From Alphaproteobacteria bacterium UBA6189 (GTDB taxonomy: Bacteria; Pseudomonadota; Alphaproteobacteria; Rickettsiales; UBA3002), in NCBI GenBank assembly GCA_002422745.1, contig DITH01000017.1:2666-11081 (forward strand): a stretch of 8,416 nucleotides of DNA, written 5' to 3'. Positions 1-7,071 of the stretch are shown here, piece by piece. Position 1 is the stretch's first letter, and every line of letters starts with the position of its first letter. The notes beneath the pieces were generated by a model that was not told the origin of the DNA, did not search any database, and was given only the letters and a program-made list of their open reading frames with translations. Position numbers and translations under genes: made by a program.

Positions 1-1
1 G

Positions 2-67
2 GGGACAGGCTGGCGCATCGAAACCAGCGCCGATTGGCAAGGCGAGCGGCCCTGGAGCGGCCGGTGA
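2..67 (+). CDS. C-terminal end of an unidentified protein (partial)
   Basis: Only the last 21 codons and a TGA stop lie in the window. The gene begins upstream of base 1. The readable tail is rich in Trp, Arg and Gly (it contains WRIETSADWQGERPW) and most third codon positions are G or C, as expected for a real coding end in this genome. The stop directly abuts the stop of the convergent DUF599 gene at 68. I do not recognise the family from so short a tail, and an open frame of this length could occur by chance. Confidence 0.4.
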   Translation, partial: GTGWRIETSADWQGERPWSGR

Positions 68-796
68 TTACGCGTCGTCGATGGTCAGCAGGTTATTGAC
101 CGTATGCGAGCGGAACTCGCGCCGATACACCACCCACACAATCCATGCCGTTACCAGAATAAAAATCCAGCCATTCAAAAACCAACTGATGGCCGCCATG
201 CCAAAATAATACGCGCGCAGGCCCATGTTGAAATGCCGCCCGGCATTGCCGACCAGCTTTCCGGCCCGTTCGGCATATTCGTAATGGTGGGCTTGCACCT
301 CGGCCGCCGGGGGGGCGGCACCAACGATAATACAGGCGTAGTTATATTGCCGCAGCGACCAGGTGAGCTTGAAAAATGCATAAACGAAAATCACCATGAG
401 CAGGCTGATCTTGATTTCCCACATCAGCGGGCTGGCGCCGAGCGTGAAAGGAATATCATGAACGATTTGCATGCCTTCTCGCCCTGCACCGAGAATAGTA
501 AACAAGCCAATGAGGATAAGGATCGTGGTCGAGGCGAAAAAATAAATCGAGCGCAGGATATTGCCAATCAACGTGGCGTCGGTGATGCGGTTTTCGCGTT
601 CCAGCATCCGGTGCATCCAGCGGGCGCGCATCTCATCCATGATGCGGATCAGGTTCAGCCGCCGGTGGTAATTGCGATCGGCAAAGCGGGCATAGCCGAA
701 CCAGCACAGCACGAACCAGGCCAATGCCACGATATCGATACGCAGGATCGCTGCCTGCTCGATGATGATCGGGTTGGTGAACCAGTCGAAATTCAT
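68..796 (-). CDS. DUF599 family integral membrane protein
   Basis: A 242-residue protein that I place in the uncharacterised DUF599 family by its overall pattern: a [13 protein letters not shown] stretch at about 59-71, the [13 protein letters not shown] helix at about 86-98, and an NMGLRAYYF motif at about 190-198. Four hydrophobic segments are visible, near residues 20-37, 82-104, 128-147 and 198-224, so it should sit in the inner membrane. No catalytic residues stand out and the family function is unknown. I chose the ATG at 796 because GGGAGA lies at 803-808 at good spacing and the ATG overlaps the trpC stop as ATGA. An in-frame extension to 874 would run into trpC and adds a Cys/Gly-rich stretch unlike the family. 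It is the last gene of the trp string. The family assignment is from memory of the sequence pattern. A role in tryptophan metabolism is not shown by anything here. Confidence 0.82.
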   Translation of the reverse strand: MNFDWFTNPIIIEQAAILRIDIVALAWFVLCWFGYARFADRNYHRRLNLIRIMDEMRARWMHRMLERENRITDATLIGNILRSIYFFASTTILILIGLFTILGAGREGMQIVHDIPFTLGASPLMWEIKISLLMVIFVYAFFKLTWSLRQYNYACIIVGAAPPAAEVQAHHYEYAERAGKLVGNAGRHFNMGLRAYYFGMAAISWFLNGWIFILVTAWIVWVVYRREFRSHTVNNLLTIDDA

Positions 797-1593
797 GCCG
801 CATCTCCCAATAGCTGGCGCGTGGCGGCAGCCACATCCGTCTGCCGCATCAACGATTCGCCGACCAGAAAACAATGCATGTCGGCGTGCCGCATACGGGC
901 AATATCGGCAGGCGTGGCAATGCCGCTTTCACATACCACGGTTTTACCTTCGGCAATGAGCGGACGCAATGTTTCGGCCGTGGCGAGGTCGACCGCCAGC
1001 GTTTTTAAATTGCGGTTATTGATGCCGAGCAGCGGCGATTGCAATTGGGTAAGGGCACGTTCAAGCTCGGCTTCGTCGTGTACTTCCACCAGCACATCCA
1101 TCCCCAGTTTGCGGGCGAGATCTTCCAACTCCTGTGCCTGCGCATCGGAAAGCGCCGCCATGATCAGCAGGATGCAATCGGCGCCTAACGCCCGCGATTC
1201 GAGAATCTGGTACGGATCGAGCATGAAATCCTTGCGCAGCACAGGAAGCTTTACGGCCGCGCGCGCGGCAAGCAGATAGGCGTCATCACCCTGGAAATAA
1301 CGGATATCGGTCAGCACCGATAAGCAGGTGGCGCCTCCGGCGGCATAGGCCTGAGCCAGCGCTGCCGGTTCGAAATCGGCACGGATCAACCCTTTGCTCG
1401 GCGACGCTTTTTTAATCTCGGCAATCAGCCCGATACCGCCTTCGGCGATGCGTTGTTTTAACGCACGGTGAAACCCGCGCGGCGGGGTTTGCGCCAACGC
1501 GCGCGCGTGCAGTTGCTGCTCGCTCACATGCGCTTTCTGCGTTGCCACATGGGCATGGGTAGTGCGGCAAATATCGGCTAATGTGTCGCTCAT
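793..1593 (-). CDS. trpC: Indole-3-glycerol phosphate synthase
   Basis: A 266-residue cytoplasmic TIM-barrel enzyme that converts carboxyphenylamino-deoxyribulose phosphate to indole-3-glycerol phosphate, with loss of CO2 and water, the fourth step from chorismate to tryptophan. The family signatures are complete: [12 protein letters not shown] at 57-68 (Glu59, Lys61), LRKDFM at 119-124 (catalytic-type Lys121), VLVEVH at 168-172 (Glu170), GINNRNL at 190-196 (Asn192), CESGI at 221-225, and the phosphate-binding LVGESLM at 243-249. Length is normal for a monofunctional enzyme and there is no TrpF fusion. The start ATG overlaps the trpD stop as ATGA (1590-1593), and the gene's own stop overlaps the DUF599 start in the same way. 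This suggests translational coupling in both directions. No strong ribosome binding site precedes it. Confidence 0.97.
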   Translation of the reverse strand: MSDTLADICRTTHAHVATQKAHVSEQQLHARALAQTPPRGFHRALKQRIAEGGIGLIAEIKKASPSKGLIRADFEPAALAQAYAAGGATCLSVLTDIRYFQGDDAYLLAARAAVKLPVLRKDFMLDPYQILESRALGADCILLIMAALSDAQAQELEDLARKLGMDVLVEVHDEAELERALTQLQSPLLGINNRNLKTLAVDLATAETLRPLIAEGKTVVCESGIATPADIARMRHADMHCFLVGESLMRQTDVAAATRQLLGDAA

Positions 1594-2561
1594 ACGCTGT
1601 GGCTCGCTTCGATGAGGTGGTCGAGTGTGCGGGTGGCTTTACCCAGGGCAATGGCATTGCGCGCCATCAGCGCCCCGTCATACAATTTCCCGGCTTTGCC
1701 GGCCAGCACCAGTGCGGCCGCGGCATTCAGCACCACCGCATCGGCGTAGGCATGGGCCTTGCCGGCGAAAATAGCGCGAAGCGCCTCGGCATTCTCATTC
1801 GGTGTGCCCCCACGTAGCGCGTCGATAGGCTGCGGGGTGATGCCTGCATCCTGCGGGCGGATAGCCAGATAATGCACCTTGCCCTGCGTCAGCTCGGCAA
1901 CATGGGTCGGGCCACTGATGGAAAGTTCATCGCTGCCATCTTCGCCATGGACGGCCATGATATGGCGCCGGCCTAAATACTGCGCGGCCTCTGCCACTAA
2001 GCTGCATAGGTACGGCGCGAACACACCGATCAACTGGCGCTCGACGCGGGCTGGGTTACATAAGGGCCCGAGCAAATTGAAAATCGTGCGTTTGCCTACC
2101 GCTTTGCGAATCGGCGCCACCCGCGCAAAGCCGGGATGAAAACTCGGGGCGAAGAGGAAGGTCATACCTACTTCGCGCAACAGCGTGGCGGATTGTTCGG
2201 CTGTAAGATTGGTATTTAACCCCAGTGCCTGAAGAATATCGGCCGAACCGGAAGTCGAGGTCACGGCGCGGTTTCCGTGCTTGGCTACTTTCACGCCGCA
2301 GGCCGCTACCACCATGGCAGCAGCGGTAGAAATATTCAGCGTATGCAACCCATCGCCACCCGTGCCGCAGCAATCGATCGCATCGGGAAAAGCAGGGAAG
2401 GGCACTGCCCGTTCCATGACCGCTTCGACGGCTCCGGCAAGTTGGCTGGGAAGTAATTCCTCGAGGGTGATGTCGGCCAGCCAGCGGACTGCGGCGTCCC
2501 CATGTAAGGTGCCATCGAGCATATCGCCGATCTGACGGCGCATGGCATCGCGCACATTCAT
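1590..2561 (-). CDS. trpD: Anthranilate phosphoribosyltransferase
   Basis: A 323-residue enzyme that joins anthranilate to PRPP to make phosphoribosyl anthranilate, the second step of tryptophan synthesis. The catalytic half is intact: the PRPP loop [10 protein letters not shown] at 65-74, NIST at 76-79, [15 protein letters not shown] at 94-108, [11 protein letters not shown] at 161-171, and the Mg-binding acidic pair Asp211-Glu212 within GEDGSDELS. The protein is somewhat shorter than the usual 335-345 residues. The shortage lies in the N-terminal helical domain (residues 1-60), which is divergent and seems to lack part of the first helices. No upstream in-frame start is needed: the ATG overlaps the trpG stop as ATGA (2558-2561). 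No ribosome binding site is seen before the ATG, so translation probably depends on ribosomes finishing trpG. Confidence 0.96.
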   Translation of the reverse strand: MNVRDAMRRQIGDMLDGTLHGDAAVRWLADITLEELLPSQLAGAVEAVMERAVPFPAFPDAIDCCGTGGDGLHTLNISTAAAMVVAACGVKVAKHGNRAVTSTSGSADILQALGLNTNLTAEQSATLLREVGMTFLFAPSFHPGFARVAPIRKAVGKRTIFNLLGPLCNPARVERQLIGVFAPYLCSLVAEAAQYLGRRHIMAVHGEDGSDELSISGPTHVAELTQGKVHYLAIRPQDAGITPQPIDALRGGTPNENAEALRAIFAGKAHAYADAVVLNAAAALVLAGKAGKLYDGALMARNAIALGKATRTLDHLIEASHSV

Positions 2562-3139
2562 AGCAGCGACAGGAAATTGCGGAGTAAATCGTGCCCGTGT
2601 TCGGAGGCGATCGATTCGGGGTGGAACTGCACGCCATGGATGGGCAGCGTGCGGTGGGCCAGGCCCATGATGATCCCATCTTCCGTTTCGGCGGTGATGC
2701 TGAGCACCTCCGGCAGGGTATCGCGCGCGACGATCAGCGAATGGTAGCGGGTGGCGGTAAACGGGTTGCTAAGGCCTTTAAAAAGTCCCTCGTTGGTATG
2801 ATGCACCGGGCTGGTTTTGCCGTGCATTAATTGTGGCGCGCGCACCACCGTGCCGCCAAATGCCTGGCCGATCGCCTGGTGGCCGAGGCAAACGCCGAAC
2901 AACGGGCGCTCGGCAGCCGCAGCGGCGGCAATGACATCCAGGCACACGCCCGCTTCGTTCGGACTGCAGGGGCCGGGCGAAAGCACAATGCCGTCGGCTT
3001 TGCGGGCGAGCAGGTCGGCCGCAGAATGGGCGTCATTGCGCACGACCTCGACGGCGGCGCCCAGCTCGTTCAGGTAATGCACGAGATTGTAGGTGAAGCT
3101 GTCGTAATTATCGATAAGAAGGATGGTCGGTTGCGCCAT
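2558..3139 (-). CDS. trpG: Anthranilate synthase glutamine amidotransferase subunit
   Basis: A 193-residue class I glutamine amidotransferase that supplies ammonia from glutamine to TrpE. It has [13 protein letters not shown] at 7-19, [11 protein letters not shown] at 54-64, the nucleophile Cys84 in FGVCLGHQA, and the His173/Glu175 partners in GVQFHPES. All triad residues are present. I chose the ATG at 3139; a TTG at 3157 in frame would add six residues (MAGIVS) that the family lacks. The only Shine-Dalgarno-like bases (GGCAGG, about 11 bases upstream) lie in and next to one arm of a small hairpin. In many bacteria this subunit also serves PabB in folate synthesis, and no separate pabA is visible here. 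It normally neighbours trpE, but here a lipoprotein gene separates the two. Confidence 0.97.
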   Translation of the reverse strand: MAQPTILLIDNYDSFTYNLVHYLNELGAAVEVVRNDAHSAADLLARKADGIVLSPGPCSPNEAGVCLDVIAAAAAAERPLFGVCLGHQAIGQAFGGTVVRAPQLMHGKTSPVHHTNEGLFKGLSNPFTATRYHSLIVARDTLPEVLSITAETEDGIIMGLAHRTLPIHGVQFHPESIASEHGHDLLRNFLSLL

Positions 3140-3150
3140 GGAAACAATGC

Positions 3151-3169
3151 CTGCCAATGAAACTGGCAG
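3151..3169 (-). promoter_or_regulatory. Small hairpin over the trpG ribosome binding region
   Basis: CTGCCA at 3151-3156 and TGGCAG at 3164-3169 form a perfect 6-base-pair stem with a 7-base loop, between the stop of the lipoprotein gene and the trpG start. In the trpG mRNA the downstream arm carries GGCAG, the only Shine-Dalgarno-like bases before the ATG at 3139. Folding could therefore limit initiation unless ribosomes leaving the upstream gene disturb it. No run of T follows, so it is not a convincing terminator. A stem this short can arise by chance, and the regulatory role is an inference. Confidence 0.35.
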
Positions 3170-3179
3170 TCATGTATCA

Positions 3180-3833
3180 TTATTTGGCGGCGACTTCCAC
3201 CGCTTCGGCAGAAGTTTTTTTGCTCTCGGCGATAATGCGGCGCGCGGCGAGGCAACTGCCGCCGAACTTGGCTTCGGCCGCGCCTCGCAGGTAAGCCCGG
3301 CGCAGTTTGCCGGCCTGAATGGCGTTGTTGACGGCTTTTTCGTGTTTATTGGCGCCAGTTATGCGGCGCACGATACTTCGCAGCGGAATAATACTGGTCT
3401 GGCTGCGCACGAAACCGACCACCGCATCATGGATAATTTCGCCGCCGGTTTCGGCATATTGTGCATTGGCCGAGAGGGCGGCTGCTTTCGGCGCATCGAT
3501 ATCGGGGCCAAGCAGGGTATCGATCGCATCGAGCTCTTTCTTCACGATGTCGCACTGCATGGGTTGAGGCAGGGCATATGGATTATCGGCTAACCCTTGA
3601 AGAATACTCGGAATATTGCGTTTGCGCAGCCCCATATCCTCCAGTGGGGTCAGCGCGGCACTGAACGCGGCATTCACCGTGCCTTCTTCGCCGTGACTAT
3701 TCAGGGATTTTTCGGTTACCATCGACATGCGCGACGAGTAGGAACTGCTTTCGCAAGCAGCAAGGGGAAGGGCAAGAAAAAGGATCGCTGCCAATCTCGT
3801 CTGGAGTACCCCTGTCTGTGCTGTTCTGACCAT
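3180..3833 (-). CDS. Uncharacterised predicted lipoprotein between trpE and trpG
   Basis: A 217-residue protein with a type II signal peptide: Arg3 and Arg13 in the n-region, a hydrophobic core LAAILFLALPL at 14-24, and a lipobox LAAC with the lipidated Cys at 27. The next residue is Glu rather than Asp, so outer-membrane sorting is plausible. The mature part is mostly helical in character, with two further cysteines (Cys94 and Cys194) that could form a disulfide. It has a DIVKKELDAIDTLLGPDID segment at 95-113 and a basic SIIPLRSIVRRITGANKHEK segment at 147-166, then a Lys/Ala/Glu-rich tail. I recall similar unnamed proteins in alphaproteobacteria but cannot name a family or function. The first codons include two AGA and are AT-richer than the neighbours. 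No ribosome binding site precedes the ATG. Nothing in it suggests a tryptophan enzyme. Confidence 0.8.
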   Translation of the reverse strand: MVRTAQTGVLQTRLAAILFLALPLAACESSSYSSRMSMVTEKSLNSHGEEGTVNAAFSAALTPLEDMGLRKRNIPSILQGLADNPYALPQPMQCDIVKKELDAIDTLLGPDIDAPKAAALSANAQYAETGGEIIHDAVVGFVRSQTSIIPLRSIVRRITGANKHEKAVNNAIQAGKLRRAYLRGAAEAKFGGSCLAARRIIAESKKTSAEAVEVAAK

Positions 3834-3954
3834 AATTATCTATAGTCAAATATAGCAGAAAAACGGCAGAAATCCTAAGTAAATCGGCTGTGCGCCGCAG
3901 CGTGACTTACGCCTTGCATGCGCGTATACTACTATCCGAATTCAAAGGGTGCGT
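3834..3954 (-). promoter_or_regulatory. AT-rich gap between trpE and the lipoprotein gene with a weak candidate promoter
   Basis: These 121 bases are the largest non-coding stretch inside the minus-strand gene string, and the half nearest the lipoprotein start (3834-3886) is clearly AT-rich. Reading on the minus strand, TATATT (3849-3854) could be a -10 box, with TTAGGA (3873-3878) as a poor -35 box 18 bases upstream. The -35 match is weak and the implied leader is only about ten bases. A partner hairpin at 3887-3901 has a mismatch on this strand and no T run, so I do not call a terminator. The gap suggests that the lipoprotein gene may be transcribed separately from trpE. Confidence 0.25.
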
Positions 3955-5457
3955 TTAGGCGAACTTGGCGGCTTCTTCGGCGGCGCGCATCACGGCTTTC
4001 GCTTTATTGGTCGATTCCTCGAACTCGGCGCGCGCATCCGAATCCGCAACGATCCCGCCACCTGCCTGCACCATCACCTGGCCATCCTTTACAAGTGCGG
4101 TACGCAGCGTGATGCAGGTATCCATCGTGCCGTTGGCCGAGAAATACCCGACGCATCCCGCATAAAAGCTGCGCTTCACCGGCTCGAGCTCGTCGATGAT
4201 TTCCATGGCGCGGATTTTTGGCGCGCCGGAAACCGTGCCTGCCGGGAAGCCTGCGATTAAGGCATCGAGCGCATCGTGCTTGGGATCGATCGTCCCCTCC
4301 ACATTACTCACGATATGCATCACATGGCTGTAATGCTCGATGATCATCCGTTCTGTCACCCGCACCGCGCCGCCTTTGGCAACACGGCCGACATCGTTAC
4401 GGCCCAGATCCAGCAGCATCAGATGTTCCGCCAGCTCTTTCGGGTCAGCCAGCAGATCGGCAGCCAATGCCGCGTCCTCGGCCTTATCCTTGCCGCGTTT
4501 GCGCGTCCCCGCGATAGGGCGAATCGTCACTGTTTCGTCGCGCAGCCGCACGAGGATTTCCGGGCTGGAGCCGACCAGCGCATACTCGCCGAAATTCAGG
4601 TAGAACAAAAACGGCGAGGGATTCATATGCCGTAAGCTGCGGTACAAGGCGAACGCGGGTAGCTCGAACGGTGCGGTAAAGCGTTGCCCTACCACCACCT
4701 GAAAAATATCGCCCGCGGCGATGTACTCTTTCGCCTTGGCCACCATGGCGGCATGCTCCGCTTCGCTCATATTCGATACGAAATCGCGCGGGGTGGTGGG
4801 CATGTCTTTGTAGTAGTTGCGCTGGTCGAGCGGTCCTTGCAGTGCGCGCGCCAGCTTCTCGATCCGCGCCACGGCTTGCTTGTAGGCCGTGGCCGCATCG
4901 CCATCCGTTTTCCATACCGGCGCGATGATATACACGACGCCGTCCACCCCGTCGAAAATCAGCTGCGCACGGGGGCGCATGAAACAGGCATCGGGAATGC
5001 CGATCGTGTCGGGCTTGGCTGCAGGCAGCCGCTCCATCAGCTTCACCATGTCGTAGCCCATATACCCAACCAGGCCCGCAGCCATGGGGGGCACCGCTTC
5101 GGGGATATCCATGCGATGTTCGGTAATCAGCTGCTTGAGCGAGGCGAGGCTGGCATCCCAGCTCGGCTCGAAACTATCTTCGGTAAAGGGCGGAGTGGTA
5201 GAGAGTTCGGGTTTATTGCCCATGCAGCGCCAGACCAGATCTGGCGCCAGCCCGATAATGGAATAACGCCCGCGCGCTTCGCCGCCTTCAACCGATTCGA
5301 GCAGAAAACTCGGCCCTTCCTCCTGACCGATTTTCAGCATGGCCGACACTGGTGTTTCCAGATCGTTCACCCGCTTTAGATATACTAATTGCGGCTTGCC
5401 TGCTGCGTAGCCGGCTTCAAATTCCGCAAAGCTCGGGGTGATCGCAAAGTTACTCAT
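3955..5457 (-). CDS. trpE: Anthranilate synthase component I
   Basis: A 500-residue chorismate-utilising enzyme that makes anthranilate from chorismate with ammonia from TrpG, the committed step of tryptophan synthesis. The N-terminal domain carries the feedback-site signature LLES at 52-55, and NPSP at 279-282 is the other part of the usual tryptophan pocket, so end-product inhibition is expected. The catalytic domain has RPIAGTRKRG at 313-322, LDLGRNDVGR at 349-358, HIVSNVEG at 381-388, GFPAGTVSGAPKIRAMEI at 403-420 and GYFSANGTMDTCITLRT at 437-453. It is a stand-alone subunit, not a TrpE-TrpG fusion. The start ATG lies inside the end of the ppiD-like gene (8-base overlap), leaving no room for a leader peptide or attenuator directly before it. 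Only a distant AAGG resembles a ribosome binding site. PabB and isochorismate synthases are relatives, but the LLES motif and trp neighbours favour TrpE. Confidence 0.97.
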   Translation of the reverse strand: MSNFAITPSFAEFEAGYAAGKPQLVYLKRVNDLETPVSAMLKIGQEEGPSFLLESVEGGEARGRYSIIGLAPDLVWRCMGNKPELSTTPPFTEDSFEPSWDASLASLKQLITEHRMDIPEAVPPMAAGLVGYMGYDMVKLMERLPAAKPDTIGIPDACFMRPRAQLIFDGVDGVVYIIAPVWKTDGDAATAYKQAVARIEKLARALQGPLDQRNYYKDMPTTPRDFVSNMSEAEHAAMVAKAKEYIAAGDIFQVVVGQRFTAPFELPAFALYRSLRHMNPSPFLFYLNFGEYALVGSSPEILVRLRDETVTIRPIAGTRKRGKDKAEDAALAADLLADPKELAEHLMLLDLGRNDVGRVAKGGAVRVTERMIIEHYSHVMHIVSNVEGTIDPKHDALDALIAGFPAGTVSGAPKIRAMEIIDELEPVKRSFYAGCVGYFSANGTMDTCITLRTALVKDGQVMVQAGGGIVADSDARAEFEESTNKAKAVMRAAEEAAKFA

Positions 5458-6994
5458 TGGCGGCGTCGCCTTGCTGCAATTGCATTAGCAGTGGCTCGTT
5501 CACCCGCACTTCGTAACGGCTGGCCAGTTCCCGCATCGTACTGTTCAGGATGCTATCTTCCAGTTGCTGCTGAGATGTTTGTGCCAATGCCGTTTTTGTT
5601 TTGGCGTCGGTCTTGCCGGGCTGGCTGCGGATATCGGTTACCAGCGCCAGCAACAGATCGCCGTTGTCGCGCATGGCCGGGCCGGCCACCCCGTTTACGG
5701 AATATTCAAACACTGCCTGCTGCAGGCTGGCGGGGATCGTGCCGCTTTCCTTTAGCGACCCATCCGGCAAGGTGGCCGGGCGCGCGAGATTACGCAACGT
5801 GCTGGTGCGTGCCTGAACAGAAGCGGCCGCCTTCTTCCAGTCGCCACCGTCGGTCAGCGCGGTTTTCAAGGTTTGCAGGCGCGCTTTGGTTTCAATGCGT
5901 GCCTGTTGTTTGGCGACTGCGGCGCGGACATCCTTCTCAACTTCCTTCAGCGGTCGCGGCGCAGGGGGCTGCACTTCTTTCACCGTTACGACATAATAGG
6001 CGCCGCTTTCGGTCATTTTCAGGCCCGAGGTTTCGTCTTCGCCCAGTGCAAAGCCATGCTCGGCAATCTGTGCCTGCAGGGTTTCGGGCTTGGCGGCGAA
6101 TTGCGCGGCAGTGATGGATTTCAACACGTGCGATTGCGCGGCAATACCGGTGCCTGCCACGGCCTCGCCCATGCTGCTGCCACCGGCCAGCCCATCCTCG
6201 ATCTGCATGGCGAGTTCCTGCAACGCTTCTTCGCGGCTGGAAAGCTGCAATGCCTCGTCCTTCTGCATGGCATCAAGGGTTGCGTCGAGGCCGTTTTTAT
6301 CGAGCAATACATATTCCACCGTGCGCCGCTCGGGCGTCTGGTAGCGCTCGGCATTAAGCGCGTAATAGCTTTCCACGTCCGCCGTACTGATCGAAGCGGG
6401 CGAAACCGCCTTGGGGCGTACGGTAAAGATCACCGCATCGCGGCGCTGGGTGCTAGCGGCAAGAATCTGTTGCTGGACACTCTCGGGCAACGCCACATCA
6501 CGCATTTCCAGGCTGGCCATCATGAATTTTCCGCCAAGCTCGTCGCGCAGCAGCGCCAGGTAACCGGCTTCGTTCAATTGCCGCTGGGCCAGCATGAAAC
6601 GAAATTGCTGCGGGTCGAACTGACCATCGGCATTTTGAAATTCCGGCGACCGGGCAATGGCTTCCGCCAGGCTTTCGCGCGACACGGCAAGGCCGGAATC
6701 TTTCTGCCATTGCCGTAGCAATTGCTGCTGAATCAGGCGACGCAGTATCTCGCCCTGCAAGGCGCGTGCATCCACATTCGCCACGCCCATGCTCTCGAGC
6801 GCTCGCTGCATACTGCGCGTTTCGCCGATAAACTGGTTGGGCGTGATTTTTTCATCCCCCACTTTCGCGACGTAGGAATCAGCGCCACCGCGCACAATAT
6901 CGCCCATACCCCACACAGCAAAGGAGAGGACGAGGAAAAACATTAAGGCCTTGGCGACGTAACTTTTCGCCAGGCCACGCATGGAATCGAGCAT
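5450..6994 (-). CDS. PpiD/SurA-type periplasmic folding factor, apparently without the parvulin domain
   Basis: A 514-residue membrane-anchored protein of the PpiD type. A short cytoplasmic N-terminus (MLDSMRGLAKSYVAK) is followed by one membrane helix at about 14-34 with the typical LSFAVWGMGDI ending, then a long periplasmic part. A SurA-like helical region spans about 40-180, then an ERYQTPERRTVEYVLLD segment at 216-232. After this, family members I know carry a parvulin domain, with a second PERR-like strand and a GPFGW motif. Here the chain passes within about 20 residues to the post-parvulin region (EEALQELAMQIEDGLAGG near 255-272) and a later PLKEVEKDVRAAV at 348-360. Length is about 100 residues below the usual 620-630. 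I chose the ATG at 6994 because AGGGG sits six bases upstream and the N-terminus matches the family; a GTG at 7018 is the alternative. It overlaps trpE by 8 bases. Confidence 0.83.
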   Translation of the reverse strand: MLDSMRGLAKSYVAKALMFFLVLSFAVWGMGDIVRGGADSYVAKVGDEKITPNQFIGETRSMQRALESMGVANVDARALQGEILRRLIQQQLLRQWQKDSGLAVSRESLAEAIARSPEFQNADGQFDPQQFRFMLAQRQLNEAGYLALLRDELGGKFMMASLEMRDVALPESVQQQILAASTQRRDAVIFTVRPKAVSPASISTADVESYYALNAERYQTPERRTVEYVLLDKNGLDATLDAMQKDEALQLSSREEALQELAMQIEDGLAGGSSMGEAVAGTGIAAQSHVLKSITAAQFAAKPETLQAQIAEHGFALGEDETSGLKMTESGAYYVVTVKEVQPPAPRPLKEVEKDVRAAVAKQQARIETKARLQTLKTALTDGGDWKKAAASVQARTSTLRNLARPATLPDGSLKESGTIPASLQQAVFEYSVNGVAGPAMRDNGDLLLALVTDIRSQPGKTDAKTKTALAQTSQQQLEDSILNSTMRELASRYEVRVNEPLLMQLQQGDAANE

Positions 6995-7023
6995 GAGGGC
7001 CCCTATAAGGTTATTCACGCGCT

Positions 7024-7052
7024 GGTGTACGGGTGTTGCAGGGAAATGTCAA
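7024..7052 (-). promoter_or_regulatory. Candidate promoter for the ppiD-trp gene string
   Basis: On the minus strand a perfect TTGACA (7047-7052) is followed after 17 bases by TACACC (7024-7029), a weak -10 box matching three of six consensus bases. Transcription would begin near 7017, giving a leader of roughly 22 bases before the ppiD ATG at 6994. The position, in the only gap upstream of the string, supports it more than the -10 sequence does. The short leader leaves no space for a Trp-rich leader peptide. Confidence 0.45.
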
Positions 7053-7071
7053 AGCTGCCATATCACCTGGG

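Noticed and set aside
47..63. GC-rich hairpin at the end of the convergent genes as a terminator
   Set aside because: The 5-base-pair stem lies within coding sequence and lacks a T run on either strand.
797..874. Upstream extension of the DUF599 gene
   Set aside because: It would overlap trpC by about 80 bases and lacks family similarity; the ATG at 796 has a good ribosome binding site.
104..1279. 391-codon open frame on the plus strand opposite trpC and the DUF599 gene
   Set aside because: It is antisense to two well-supported genes, has no recognisable domain, and long antisense frames are expected in GC-rich coding DNA.
3140..3157. TTG start adding six residues to TrpG
   Set aside because: The ATG at 3139 matches the usual family N-terminus, and the extension has no better ribosome binding site.
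3887..3901. Hairpin GCTG...CAGC downstream of trpE as a terminator
   Set aside because: On the minus strand the stem has a C-A mismatch and no T run follows.
5389..6718. Two long plus-strand open frames (5389-6114 and 5873-6718) opposite trpE and the ppiD-like gene
   Set aside because: They are antisense shadows with no recognisable motif and compositions typical of reversed GC-rich codons.
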